A stretch of 64,000 bases of DNA, from contig CANREV010000004.1 of NCBI GenBank assembly GCA_947629645.1, positions 1 through 64,000 on the forward strand, given 5' to 3'. The stretch comes from an uncultured Acetatifactor sp. GTDB taxonomy: Bacteria; Bacillota; Clostridia; Lachnospirales; Lachnospiraceae. The notes under the pieces were generated by a model. It worked only from the letters and a program-made list of their open reading frames with translations, was not told the DNA's origin and did not search any database. Each line of letters starts with the position of its first letter. Within the stretch, counting starts at the first letter, position 1. The translations under genes and the position numbers were made by a program. Shown one piece after another: positions 26,809 through 39,471 of the stretch.

Positions 26809-27350
26809 TTTCAAAGACATATGGCGAAGCCTTGTTTGAGATCGCGATGGAATCGGGTGAGGACAAGGCTCAGGAGCTGATGGAGGAAATCCGCGGCATA
26901 GAGGCCGTGCTTTCGCAGAATCCGGAATTCAACGGACTGATGGAGCATCCCGGTATCCCGAAACAGGAAAAGCTTCAGACGCTGAAAGAAGTCTTTCATG
27001 GACGTGTCAGCGAAGAGCTGGAGAGCTTTTTGGAAATCATTGTGTCCAAGGAGCGTTACAAGGACATGACTGATATTTTCAGCTATTTTGTGGAGCGTGT
27101 GAAGGAGACCAAAAAGATCGGCGTGGCCTGCGTGACCACTGCCATAGAGCTCACTGCTTCCCAGAAGTCTGCTGTTGAGTCGAAGCTGCTTGAAACTACC
27201 GCTTACAAGTCAATGGAAATGCATTATGCAGTAGATCAGTCGATTATCGGCGGCATGATCATCAGGATCAATGACAGAGTGGTAGACAGTAGTGTTCGGA
27301 CGAAATTAGATGGTTTGAAAAAACAATTATTACAAATCCAGCTGGGCTGA
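26796..27350 (+). CDS. atpH: ATP synthase subunit delta
   Basis: A 184-residue subunit that joins the peripheral stalk to the top of F1. The N-terminal six-helix domain (SKTYGEALFEIAMESG) and the C-terminal SIIGGMIIRINDRVVDSSVR segment are diagnostic. It overlaps the end of atpF, so the two are translationally coupled. Confidence 0.95.
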   Translation: MAKLVSKTYGEALFEIAMESGEDKAQELMEEIRGIEAVLSQNPEFNGLMEHPGIPKQEKLQTLKEVFHGRVSEELESFLEIIVSKERYKDMTDIFSYFVERVKETKKIGVACVTTAIELTASQKSAVESKLLETTAYKSMEMHYAVDQSIIGGMIIRINDRVVDSSVRTKLDGLKKQLLQIQLG

Positions 27351-27371
27351 GGCCGGTTGGAGGAAAGGTGA

Positions 27372-28889
<1,518 letters not shown>

Positions 28890-28904
28890 AAATGAGGACA
28901 AATT

Positions 28905-31234
<2,330 letters not shown>

Positions 31235-31246
31235 CGGAGGTAGGTT

Positions 31247-31648
31247 ATGGCAGAAAAAAGTTTTAACCTGCGCATTATCACTCCGGACAGAATCTTTTAC
31301 GAGGGTGAAGCGGAGATGGTGGAATTTAACACCACGGAAGGTCAGGTTGGCATACTGCCGGGGCATATTCCGCTTACCGTTATCATCAAGCCGGGCATAT
31401 TGAATATCCACGAAGCGGAGGGAAATAAGGTGGCGGCGCTCCATGCGGGGTTTGCCGAGATCCTTCCCGAAGGTGTGACGATTCTTGCGGAGATCATCGA
31501 GTGGCCGGAGGAGATCAATGAAGAACGCGCCGAGGCTGCAAAAGAGCGTGCGGAGGACAGACTGCGCAGCAGGACTCCTGAGACGGATATTGCAAGAGCT
31601 GAGACGGCATTGCAGAGGGCAATTGCCCGTATTCAGGTATTAAAATAA
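31247..31648 (+). CDS. atpC: ATP synthase subunit epsilon
   Basis: A 133-residue subunit with an N-terminal beta sandwich (FNLRIITPDRIFYEGEAEMV, GQVGILPGHIPL) and a C-terminal pair of helices that can inhibit rotation. It is the last gene of the operon; no clear terminator follows. Confidence 0.96.
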   Translation: MAEKSFNLRIITPDRIFYEGEAEMVEFNTTEGQVGILPGHIPLTVIIKPGILNIHEAEGNKVAALHAGFAEILPEGVTILAEIIEWPEEINEERAEAAKERAEDRLRSRTPETDIARAETALQRAIARIQVLK

Positions 31649-31722
31649 TCCAAAAGAAGGGCTGTAAGCAACAAAAGGGATAAATTTGCATATGCTGATA
31701 AAAAGGACTTTCAGAGGTGCAT

Positions 31723-32082
31723 ATGGAAATTAGCCCTAAGCTGCTGCAGCCCATTCCATTTTATATGTCTTACCCCAATTATCTGGGACCGGAGAGAGAG
31801 CCGCAGATATTGCAGGATCTGGAGTACTTACAGCAAATGTATCCCGATACTGTGAAAAAATGCCAGCGCAGAATCGCCGAGATCTTGGATAAGACAGACT
31901 ACGAAGGCAGTATGATTTATGACGAATATCCGGACAGATTGAGCCTTCTGCATCTGGCGGACTCCATGAAGAAAATATTGGAGCAGGAGGGCATGAACCC
32001 TTCGGAGGACGTGGTAGGGCTGCTTCTTTTGAATGAGGTATATAAGCGCCGCCACGGAGGATGCAGGGGACGGATTTTTTGA
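31723..32082 (+). CDS. Hypothetical protein
   Basis: A 119-residue soluble, probably all-helical protein (MEISPKLLQPIPFYMSYPNY) of unknown function. I start at ATG 31723; GTG 31717 is also in frame. No signal peptide, membrane helix or known motif was seen. It lies after the ATPase operon and before the broken methyltransferase gene. Confidence 0.7.
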   Translation: MEISPKLLQPIPFYMSYPNYLGPEREPQILQDLEYLQQMYPDTVKKCQRRIAEILDKTDYEGSMIYDEYPDRLSLLHLADSMKKILEQEGMNPSEDVVGLLLLNEVYKRRHGGCRGRIF

Positions 32083-32165
32083 CATGATTAAAAACCGGTG
32101 TGCTGAAACAGGAACGTGTAAACCCGCCGGAAGGATCTGAAAGAAATGAAGTAAGGATACGCAGG

Positions 32166-33358
32166 ATGGAAGAACAGCAGAATTGGAAAGAAACGCTTCG
32201 GCAGATGCTGAACGATGATTTGATACAGATGACCCTGAGCGGCAGCAAGGATGCGGACCGTGCCGGAAAAGTGAAAATCCGGCCGGTGCTGCTCAAAGGT
32301 GAGTTGATGTTTCAGGAGACTTTATACCGTGGAACGCAGGTGTTCCATAAAAATTTTACAACGCAGGAGATGTTTCCCCGACTGACGGAATATATGGAAA
32401 TTCTGTTCCGACAGGCACAGATACAAGGGACGGATTATGAAGCTGTTATTTTAGTCAGCCGTAAGGGAAAAGTGACTGTTAAGAAAAAGAAAGCAGCCAT
32501 GGAATCTGGCAATACTCCGAAACGGCAGCAGACGCTGTCTCACAACAGGACGAAAAAATATATCCTGCCGGAAGGAGAGCCGGTTGATTTTCTTGTGGGA
32601 CTGGGCGTACAGACACCGGACGGAAAAGTGATCAGCGCGAAATATGATAAATTCCGCCAGATTAACCGCTATCTGGAATTTGTGGAGGACGTGCTGGACA
32701 AGCTGCCAAAGGACCGCAGAATCCGCATTATTGATTTCGGGTGCGGGAAATCTTATCTCACCTTTGCCCTGTATTATTATCTGCACCAGATACAAGGGCG
32801 GGAGATCAGCGTTACGGGACTGGATTTGAAAGAAGATGTGATCCTGCACTGCAATCGGCTGGCGGAGGAACTTCATTATGACCAGCTGCATTTTGAACAG
32901 GGGGATATTAACGGTTACAAGGGGACGGACGCGGTGGATATGGTAGTATCGCTGCATGCCTGCGATACCGCTACGGATTACGCTTTGGAGAAAGCGTAAA
33001 ATGGGGGGCAGGCGTTATTATGGCGGTGCCCTGCTGTCAGCATGAGGCCAACAGACAGCTTCATTGCGATATTTTGCAGCCTGTGTTACAATATGGACTT
33101 ATCAGGGAACGGGTGGCTGCGTTGATTACGGACGCGCTTCGGGCGGACCTGTTGAAGGGTCAGGGGTACGATGTGCAGATTCTGGAGTTTATCGATATGG
33201 AACACACGCCCAAAAACCTCATGATACGCGCTGTCAAGTCAAAAGGCATGCGCCCTTTGAGAAAGAGCGACCCGCTGAAAGAGATCACGGAATTTTTACA
33301 TCTGGATCCCACACTCAAAAAATTGCTGGAGGATTCAGAGGCTGAGGAAAAAGGATAG
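32166..33358 (+). pseudogene. SAM-dependent methyltransferase, interrupted by a frameshift
   Basis: Together the two halves would make one class I methyltransferase of about 397 residues. The first half carries IIDFGCGKSYLTFALYYYL (SAM-binding motif I) and VVSLHACDTATDYALEKA; the second continues with AVPCCQHEANRQLH and the C-terminal domain. At 32994-33000 one base is missing: GCG-TAA stands where GCG-GTA-AAA-TGG would keep the frame, so a stop follows immediately. The second half has an internal ATG at 33020 but no SAM motif I of its own. It may be a true pseudogene or a sequencing/assembly error. The substrate is unknown. Confidence 0.85.
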
Positions 33359-33406
33359 TTTTATTCTGATTTTTGTCTGAACCGGGCGAAAGGAATGTGA
33401 GTTCAC

Positions 33407-35941
33407 ATGAAAAAAAATATCATTAAGTATTCTGTCTTTTTGCTTACATTTTTTATAACGCTGTTTGTAGTCAGCAAAATGATGAATCAGGGACATGACA
33501 ATCTGACAATGGAGATGGCGCAGGCGTCATTTCCCATTGTGACGATGGACAAGGACGGCGTGGCATATAATCAGCTTCACGGTTACAAAAATCCGATGGA
33601 CGTATCCTTTCAGAGAGACACTGTGACGGCGTTGGGAGAGAGCCGGGATACAGGGTTTCATGTGGATACCTACGGCAGAAATATCGATGGGATTTCCATT
33701 GAAGTGCGTAGCACGGACGGCGGGAGGCTGATCGAAAACACGGAGGTGACTGATTATACCCAAAGCGGGGACAGTATCAGTGGAACGATTGCACTAAAGG
33801 ATCTGATAGATAAGGATACGGAGTATTCCCTGGCTATTCTGCTGAATACGGGAGGAAAGACGCTGTATTATTACACCCGCGTCATTTGGAGTGATAATCT
33901 CTTTGTTGCGGAGAAACTGGACTATGTGTTGGATTTCCATAGCAGATTGTATGATAAGGAAGCGGCGAAAGAACTTACCAAATATCTGGAGACTAATTCC
34001 CGCCTGGAGGACAACAGCTCTTTCCACAAAGTGAATATCCACAGCAGCTTCCGGCAGATCACTTGGGGAGAGCTGCCTGTCGAAGAGGTTTCCCAACCGG
34101 CGGTACAGCTGACGGATGTGGCAAATCAGACAGCGTCTTTTTTGGTGAAATACAGAGTGGCGACTTCCACGGACGGAGAAGATAAAACGTATTATCTGGT
34201 TCAGGAACATTTTCGGATACGCTACACCGAGGAGAGGACTTATCTGCTGGATTATGAGAGGACCATGACCCAGATCCCTGATCTGGATCGTATGCATGCA
34301 AACGATAAACTCCTTTTAGGCATTGCCGGTACGGATATTCCTATGGTGGAGAGCGAGGACGGCAATATTGTGGTCTTTGAGGTGGCAGATCAGTTGTTCA
34401 GCTATAACATTGTGACCAACAGGCTGGCAGTCATTTTTAGCTTTTATGATGAAGGGAATGCGGATGAACGTACCTTGTATGACCAGCACGCCACTAAGAT
34501 ACTGAATGTGGAGGAGGGTGGCGATATTCTGTTTGCGCTGTACGGTTATATGAACCGCGGACGCCATGAGGGTGAAGTGGGCCTTCAGCTCTATCGTTAT
34601 GACAGCGATTTAAACACATTGGAGGAAATCGTCTATATCCCCTATGACAGAACATTTTCCGTGCTTTCCGCGGAGATGGACCAGCTATTGTATCTCAACC
34701 GCGATCAGAAATTGTATTTTGAGATCAATCAGATCATTTACGGCGTTGACCTGACGGAAAAAACCTGTTCGCCGCTGATACGCGTCAATCAGGACGGCAG
34801 TGTCCATGTGTCCGATAATCACAAGATTGTGGTATGGACGGAAGCAGAGAATGTGGATCTGAGCAGGGAAATCCATATCAGGAACCTGAGCAGCGGCGCA
34901 GATAATGTTATCGCGGTAGACAGCGATGAAGTGATCAGTCCCTTGGGCTTTATGGAGGAGGACGTGATCTACGGGGTGGCGAAAAAGCAGGATATCGTGG
35001 TGGAAAATTCCGGCAGGGTATTTATGCCCATGTATAAGATCTGCATCTGCAGTTCCAACGGTGAACTGTTGAAGGAATACAGCCAGCCGGATATTTATAT
35101 CACCGAGTGCAGCGTGGAGGATAACCAGATGGTGTTGGACCGCGTGGAGCGCCTGGAATCGGGAGAGTATCGGGAGATCACTCAGGATCATATCATGAAT
35201 AACGCCCAGCTTTCCGTGAGCCGGAATGAGATTGTTACGGTGGATATCGATGTCTTTGAAAGATATGTGGAAATCCAGGTCCGCAATGAAATCGACAGCA
35301 AGACCTTCCAGATCCTGACGCCAAAGGAAGTTGTCTTTGAAGGGGGAAGGGAATTGAGGCTGCCGGAACCGGAGCCCGTTGAAAGATATTATGTCTATGG
35401 CCCTTACGGTGTGAACGGTATTTTTGCCTCGCCTGCAAGAGCGGTAAATCATGCCTATGAGATATCCGGTGTGGTTGTGGATGAAAGCGGGGAATGCATC
35501 TGGCTGCGCGGCAACAGAGTGGTCAGAAACCAGATCATGGCCATCAAGGAGGCCTCCGTGACTGAGACAAAAAACAGTCTGGCGGTATGTCTGGATTCGA
35601 TCTTTAAATATGAAGGCCTGGTGAGAAATTCCGAGTATCTGCTGGGACAGGGGAAAACGGTGATGGAGATATTGGAGGATAATCTGGAGGACGCCCGGAT
35701 CCTTGACCTGACGGGGTGTACCCTGGATGCGCTGCTTTACTATACGAATAAAGATATTCCTGTACTGGCACTGCTTGAAAACGGAGAAGCAGTGCTGATC
35801 ACAGGATTTAACGAGTATAACGTAGTGATCATGGAACCTTCCACGGGACGCCTGTATAAAAAGGGTATGAATGATTCCACACAGTGGTTTGAAGAAAACG
35901 GAAATTGTTTTATTACCTATGTAAATGCTCATGTACGGTAA
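33407..35941 (+). CDS. Large membrane-anchored extracytoplasmic protein with C39-like end
   Basis: An 844-residue protein with one N-terminal membrane helix (residues 8-26) and a large outer part. The middle (about 290-560) has repeated short beta-strand segments like a propeller (LFSYNIVTNRLAVIF, LQLYRYDSDLNTL). The last 110 residues (LTGCTLDALLYYTNKDIPVLALL, AVLITGFNEYNVVIMEP) resemble a papain-like C39 peptidase domain, but the usual histidine before the ITG motif is alanine here, so it is probably inactive. The function is unknown. Confidence 0.65.
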   Translation: MKKNIIKYSVFLLTFFITLFVVSKMMNQGHDNLTMEMAQASFPIVTMDKDGVAYNQLHGYKNPMDVSFQRDTVTALGESRDTGFHVDTYGRNIDGISIEVRSTDGGRLIENTEVTDYTQSGDSISGTIALKDLIDKDTEYSLAILLNTGGKTLYYYTRVIWSDNLFVAEKLDYVLDFHSRLYDKEAAKELTKYLETNSRLEDNSSFHKVNIHSSFRQITWGELPVEEVSQPAVQLTDVANQTASFLVKYRVATSTDGEDKTYYLVQEHFRIRYTEERTYLLDYERTMTQIPDLDRMHANDKLLLGIAGTDIPMVESEDGNIVVFEVADQLFSYNIVTNRLAVIFSFYDEGNADERTLYDQHATKILNVEEGGDILFALYGYMNRGRHEGEVGLQLYRYDSDLNTLEEIVYIPYDRTFSVLSAEMDQLLYLNRDQKLYFEINQIIYGVDLTEKTCSPLIRVNQDGSVHVSDNHKIVVWTEAENVDLSREIHIRNLSSGADNVIAVDSDEVISPLGFMEEDVIYGVAKKQDIVVENSGRVFMPMYKICICSSNGELLKEYSQPDIYITECSVEDNQMVLDRVERLESGEYREITQDHIMNNAQLSVSRNEIVTVDIDVFERYVEIQVRNEIDSKTFQILTPKEVVFEGGRELRLPEPEPVERYYVYGPYGVNGIFASPARAVNHAYEISGVVVDESGECIWLRGNRVVRNQIMAIKEASVTETKNSLAVCLDSIFKYEGLVRNSEYLLGQGKTVMEILEDNLEDARILDLTGCTLDALLYYTNKDIPVLALLENGEAVLITGFNEYNVVIMEPSTGRLYKKGMNDSTQWFEENGNCFITYVNAHVR

Positions 35942-36564
35942 GGAAGTAAAACAAATATAACTGATACAGACAGCCGCCCACGCGATTCCGTATGGCAAGG
36001 GACAGCAAAGCAAACGCACACAGCAGAATATCCAGATATAACTGCAGTAATAGATTTTTAATCATTGATGATGATACACGGTGTCAATCATTTCCTTTGG
36101 AATTTTTATCTTTATTCCTATTGTGCTTTGGGCGAAACCTTGGAATCAGCATCGGTGTAATTGGGAGTTTGCTGTCAGCCCTTCTCCAGATAGGGATAGG
36201 CACTGGACGGTGGTTTGTTATTCTCTATGGTTTAGGGATACGCTTTGCAGAAAGTATCTTGACATCCATATTCAATTTGCCTTTTGTGGGAAGCGGTTGC
36301 GGATTGACCGCATGGCGGGCTGACAACTGAATACGGGCAGTCCGGCAGAACGTGTAAAACAGCCGGGCGTACACCATGACACTGTTTCCTGATAATGATA
36401 CTTCCGCAGAACGTCATAGAGATGATGGTGCGATTCCAATGTGTGTTTTTTCCGGAAGCCATCTGCAGGACACAGATTTTTACGGATTTCTAATGGTATA
36501 ATATATACTGGCATGGTACAATATAGCTGTTAGAAATTTTGACGGGATTTTATAAGGATCAGCT
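35942..36564. other. Gene-poor spacer with coding debris
   Basis: Two overlapping frames between 35992 and 36330 read like hydrophobic protein fragments without ribosome sites. I take them as debris. AGGGACAGCAAAGCAAACGC at 35998 recurs (one change) at about 37185, so the following gene is flanked by direct repeats. A TATAAT with TGG before it lies near 36498. Confidence 0.4.
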
Positions 36565-37092
36565 ATGATGGATAAGAAAGTTGATATAATAAAAGACGTT
36601 GATGGCAAAAGCATTGTGGTCATCAACGATCTGCGTTTCAAGGGAAGGCGGAGCGTGGATTGGAACATTGTAGAGGATTGTCTGAAAGAATATATCGGGG
36701 AGTGTGCGGAGATCACAGAAACCTCGGATGTGGTATACATAGGAACGGATTTCCCGGATGAGTTTGCGCATTCCAAAGACACAAAGGAGCTAAGGGGCGC
36801 AAATATGTATGCAAAGGCAAATTCTTCGAGTGTGGTCAAGGAGATGATTGAGATTGCCACGAATAAAACCTTTGCAGAGAATTACGCCAGAAAACACAGC
36901 GCAGATGCAAAATATGGATGGTACAGGTATGACACACGTTTTGCGATACCTGTTTATGATGATGCGGGCGAGCTGGCAAGGTACAATGTCTTTAAGGCAA
37001 GAATACTGGTGCGCCATGCAAAGGACGGGAAATTGTATCTGTATGATATTCTGAGGACAAAAAAAGAAACGAGCAAGCCGCTTGAGCAATAG
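36565..37092 (+). CDS. Stand-alone nuclease-like domain protein, possibly PBECR-type
   Basis: A 175-residue soluble protein. The pattern VDWNIVEDCLKEYIGE, TSDVVYIGTDFPDEFAHS, the KHSADAKYGWYRYDTRF segment and FKARILVRHAKDGKLYLYDI resemble the C-terminal domains called PBECR (phage Barnase-EndoU-ColicinE5/D-RelE-like nuclease) in polyvalent proteins of phages and conjugative elements. Here it stands alone. AAGGAT lies upstream of the ATG. I am not sure of the family; it could be a cargo remnant of an integrated element. Direct repeats flank it. Confidence 0.55.
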   Translation: MMDKKVDIIKDVDGKSIVVINDLRFKGRRSVDWNIVEDCLKEYIGECAEITETSDVVYIGTDFPDEFAHSKDTKELRGANMYAKANSSSVVKEMIEIATNKTFAENYARKHSADAKYGWYRYDTRFAIPVYDDAGELARYNVFKARILVRHAKDGKLYLYDILRTKKETSKPLEQ

Positions 37093-37358
37093 CTGTACGG
37101 TCGAAAAACTCATTTCTTTCTGAAACATATTTTAAAAGCATACGGCGGTTTTGTCAAGTATAAAAATTTAATATTGGTACAGCGTAGGGACAGCAAGGCA
37201 AACGCACACTCTGCTTTTTACAATGATTGTTTGCAGGCAGGAAATCGAAATCTATTATTTTTTTATCTGCAGGGTAGACCTGCCCGATGCATAAAGCCAG
37301 ACCTGTCCGGCAGTCAGCCGGATAGGATCGGCAAAATTTTTACACTTCTTTTACATCT

Positions 37359-37856
37359 TTATCTCACATTAGAAAGATGAAACGGAATATGATTACCGTA
37401 CTTTTTCAATACCTGAAGCAATAACAGCCCCAGAATGCCGCAGGAAATGATCTCGCCTATGCCAACGGTGAGAAAGGAAAGCCATAAGGGCTTAAATCCG
37501 TATGCGTAATACAGGATAAAGGGAACGATCACTGTATTTGATGCAATGGGCGGCAGGGGCGCAAGCCATTTGGTTTTGCGTAGTAGATAGGTAAAGACCG
37601 CGCCGATCAGTGTGGCCAGGGTGCCGAAAATAATATCGGGCAGGGCGCAGCCGATCAGTATGTTGGACAAGAGACAGCCGATGACAAGTCCGGGGATGGC
37701 GGCGGGGGTAAAATACGGTAAGACGGTGAGCGCTTCTGAGAAGCGGACCTGTACGGGATGGTTAGCCAGACCCAAAGCGTTGGCAAGAAAGGTCAGCACA
37801 ACATAGAGCGCAGCGATAACGCTGGCATGGACGATAAAGTACACTTTTTGATTCAT
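37359..37856 (-). CDS. queT: QueT-type queuosine-precursor transporter S-component
   Basis: A 165-residue integral membrane protein with five or six helices. It matches QueT (VRFSEALTVLPYFTPAAIPGL, GCLLSNILIG), a substrate-binding S-component of energy-coupling-factor transporters that takes up queuine or preQ1. The ECF ATPase and T subunit are not in this window. A preQ1-I riboswitch sits directly before it, which confirms the substrate class. The start codon is ATG 37856, behind AAGGAG. Confidence 0.93.
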   Translation of the reverse strand: MNQKVYFIVHASVIAALYVVLTFLANALGLANHPVQVRFSEALTVLPYFTPAAIPGLVIGCLLSNILIGCALPDIIFGTLATLIGAVFTYLLRKTKWLAPLPPIASNTVIVPFILYYAYGFKPLWLSFLTVGIGEIISCGILGLLLLQVLKKYGNHIPFHLSNVR

Positions 37857-37865
37857 TTTCTTTTC

Positions 37866-37911
37866 TCCTTTAGTTTTGTTTTACGTGAGGAAGGTCTCGA
37901 ACTCACGGCAT
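37866..37911 (-). promoter_or_regulatory. preQ1-I riboswitch
   Basis: On the minus strand a six-base stem CGTGAG/CTCACG (plus-strand 37902-37907 and 37884-37889) encloses TTCGAGACCTTC. Then comes TAAAACAAAACTAA and, at once, AAGGAG. The small pseudoknot made from stem, loop and A-rich tail ending in ACTAA matches the preQ1 class I aptamer, with the ribosome site next to it for translational control. Confidence 0.88.
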
Positions 37912-38076
37912 AATACTTTCTTACTATAACACAGTCTGGGGACAGTTGCAAGGCGGAGAGCCTTTTTGAAATTATTTTGTGACATCTGAAGTGAAAAGTT
38001 TATTTCCGTTTGCGCATATGTTGCATTTTGTCTTACACTTTATCCGTTGCAGAGTAAGGCTGTACGTAACAGTTTC

Positions 38077-38095
38077 GCCATACGGCACCGCGAAG
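38077..38095. repeat. Dispersed intergenic repeat, copy B
   Basis: The complement of these 19 bases is identical to 15572-15590; the adjoining bases (AAACTGTTACG on the minus strand) also resemble copy A. Confidence 0.55.
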
Positions 38096-38213
38096 TGGGC
38101 TTTACGCTATCGCAGCGTGAAAAAATTCTTGACGGAATTACTAATCAGTGCTAGCATATTTTATAGAAAAGGTGTTACCGTAAAGCAACGGTTCGCCTTA
38201 GTTAATTGTGCAT

Positions 38214-38264
38214 ATCAAAAAAGCAGCTTAACTTTGGCCGGTGCGGTTGCTTTTTTGATGTCTT
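38214..38264. terminator. Bidirectional terminator at the 3' end of the small peptide gene
   Basis: ATCAAAAAAGCA (38214-38225) and TGCTTTTTTGAT (38248-38259) form a 12-bp stem around a 22-base loop. A run of T follows on each strand. It overlaps the last codons of the peptide gene. Confidence 0.75.
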
Positions 38265-38350
38265 TTATTTTTTCTGGCCTGCCGGATACTGATTATTGTG
38301 ACGATGATGCTGATAACCGTCACTACAATACCGACAAGTTGCAAAATCAT
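38228..38350 (-). CDS. Small hydrophobic peptide, holin-like or type I toxin-like
   Basis: A 40-residue peptide: one hydrophobic helix (LQLVGIVVTVISIIVTIISI) followed by a strongly basic tail (RQARKNKRHQKSNRTGQS). This is the build of putative holin-like toxins and of TxpA/BsrG-type membrane toxins. The ATG at 38350 overlaps the stop of a 14-codon leader frame by ATGA, so it is probably translated by coupling. Alternative in-frame starts are GTG 38359 and TTG 38362. Too short for most gene callers. A membrane-active role is inferred from form only. Confidence 0.6.
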   Translation of the reverse strand: MILQLVGIVVTVISIIVTIISIRQARKNKRHQKSNRTGQS

Positions 38351-38391
38351 TCCGAACACCAATAGTGCTTACCTTTCACTTTATTTTCCAT
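38347..38391 (-). CDS. Leader peptide coupled to the hydrophobic peptide
   Basis: A 14-residue frame (MENKVKGKHYWCSE) begins at ATG 38391 behind a very strong GAAGGAGGGG site. Its TGA overlaps the ATG of the hydrophobic peptide. It probably controls translation of the downstream peptide. It has no other recognised role. Confidence 0.5.
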   Translation of the reverse strand: MENKVKGKHYWCSE

Positions 38392-38599
38392 ATGTATCCC
38401 CTCCTTCGATACAGGAAGTTCTCAAAATGTACTCATTTTGGCAAAAGGCGAACCGCTACCCGTTTTGGTAACACCCAAATATAGGCTACCATAGTCACAA
38501 AATTTTGCAAGATGTGACGGCAAATTAAATCTAAAGTTTAGACGAAGGCTGAACTGTTACCTGCTTTTTGTAGGAAATACATGACAAACTACACAACAT

Positions 38600-38782
38600 A
38601 TGGTATAATGACCTTATTCGAGGTCTGAAACGGCCGGATGGCCATCCATACCATGAATGCGGAGCTATCATGGTATAATGACCTTATTCGAGGTCTGAAA
38701 CGGCCGAATGGCCATCCATACCATGAATGCGGAGCTATCATGGTATAATGACCTTATTCGAGGTCTGAGACGGCCGAATGGC
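38600..38782 (+). repeat. 70-bp tandem repeat carrying an extended -10 promoter
   Basis: Two full copies (from 38600 and 38670) and one partial (from 38740) repeat with a 70-bp period. Each starts ATGGTATAATGACCTTATTC, an extended -10 box (TGGTATAAT), then GAGGTCTG and GGCCGAATGGCC. ATACCATGA and TCATGGTAT form a 9-bp inverted repeat across each junction. The same 5' part occurs singly at 4171. Three promoters therefore stand before the gene at 38871. Confidence 0.85.
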
Positions 38783-38870
38783 GACTGATTTTCTTGCGCC
38801 ATTAACGGGCAGACGAAGGCGCGGGCTTGCGAAGGTGAGAGGCGGCAAACAGAATACATTTGGAGGAATG

Positions 38871-39395
38871 ATGGTGAAAGCGGAGAGATTATGCGGTTTT
38901 CTTGGAGTGTTAGTGATCATCCTGCTGGCGTTTGTAATCATCTGGAATGCGGGTATTATCGGAGTGGCGGCAGGAAGTCTGGAAAAGGATGCCAGAGAAG
39001 AACAACAGATCCCGTCTGATTGGGAAATGGCGCAGGCAATCAATGATGAAATGTGCGCGATGCTATTCTATGATGCGGAGACGAGGGAGTATACATACTC
39101 CATTTATATGAAAAAGGAAGGAACGGCGTACGGTTATTTCTTTAGTCAGGGAGGGACGGATCCTTATATCGGAGAGGGCGTCCGTGGAATGGTTTTTGAC
39201 GATAAAGGAATCGCGCTGATTTCCATGAATGAAGATAAAGTACAAAAGATTGAGATAGACGATGGACAGGAAAAGAAAACCATGGAGATAGACGCGATCA
39301 AACCGTTTGTGATCGTGCTTCCTATCAACAGCGGAGAGATTACAATGTATGACTCTATGGGAAACATTGTTTCACTGTATGATACTTATCGATAA
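38871..39395 (+). CDS. Membrane-anchored protein of unknown function
   Basis: About 174 residues. One N-terminal membrane helix (FLGVLVIILLAFVIIWNAGII) is followed by an outer domain of about 140 residues rich in beta strands (YTYSIYMKKEGTAYGYFF). No family was recognised. TTTGGAGG precedes three possible starts (ATG 38868, ATG 38871, GTG 38874); I take 38871 by spacing. It is driven by the tandem promoter repeat and ended by a strong terminator. Confidence 0.65.
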   Translation: MVKAERLCGFLGVLVIILLAFVIIWNAGIIGVAAGSLEKDAREEQQIPSDWEMAQAINDEMCAMLFYDAETREYTYSIYMKKEGTAYGYFFSQGGTDPYIGEGVRGMVFDDKGIALISMNEDKVQKIEIDDGQEKKTMEIDAIKPFVIVLPINSGEITMYDSMGNIVSLYDTYR

Positions 39396-39398
39396 ACA

Positions 39399-39433
39399 AA
39401 GAGACCGGAATTTTAGTTCCGGTCTCTTCTTTT
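39399..39433 (+). terminator. Terminator, bidirectional
   Basis: AAGAGACCGGAA (39399-39410) and TTCCGGTCTCTT (39417-39428) form a 12-bp stem with a six-base loop and T-rich tail. It separates the gene at 38871 from converging bioY. Confidence 0.9.
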
Positions 39434-39471
39434 GTCCGTTGCAGCCAATACCCTGAATTTTGTTCGTATAT

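Larger units (their letters stand above)
38129..38475. mobile_element. Inverted-repeat element with small peptide gene
   Basis: GGTGTTACC...GGTTCGCCTT (38171-38199) faces an inverted, imperfect copy at 38445-38475 (AAGGCGAACC...GGTAACACC). Just outside both arms are TAGCNTATATTT-like sequences; on the plus side TTGACG lies 17 bp before TAGCAT (38129-38157). So convergent transcripts could begin with nearly the same leader. The element holds the small hydrophobic peptide gene. No transposase is present; it could be a miniature element or a selfish toxin unit. Confidence 0.5.

Noticed and set aside
34685-36019. Open frame of 444 codons on the minus strand
   Set aside because: It is antisense to the 844-residue membrane-anchored protein gene and shows a typical shadow composition.
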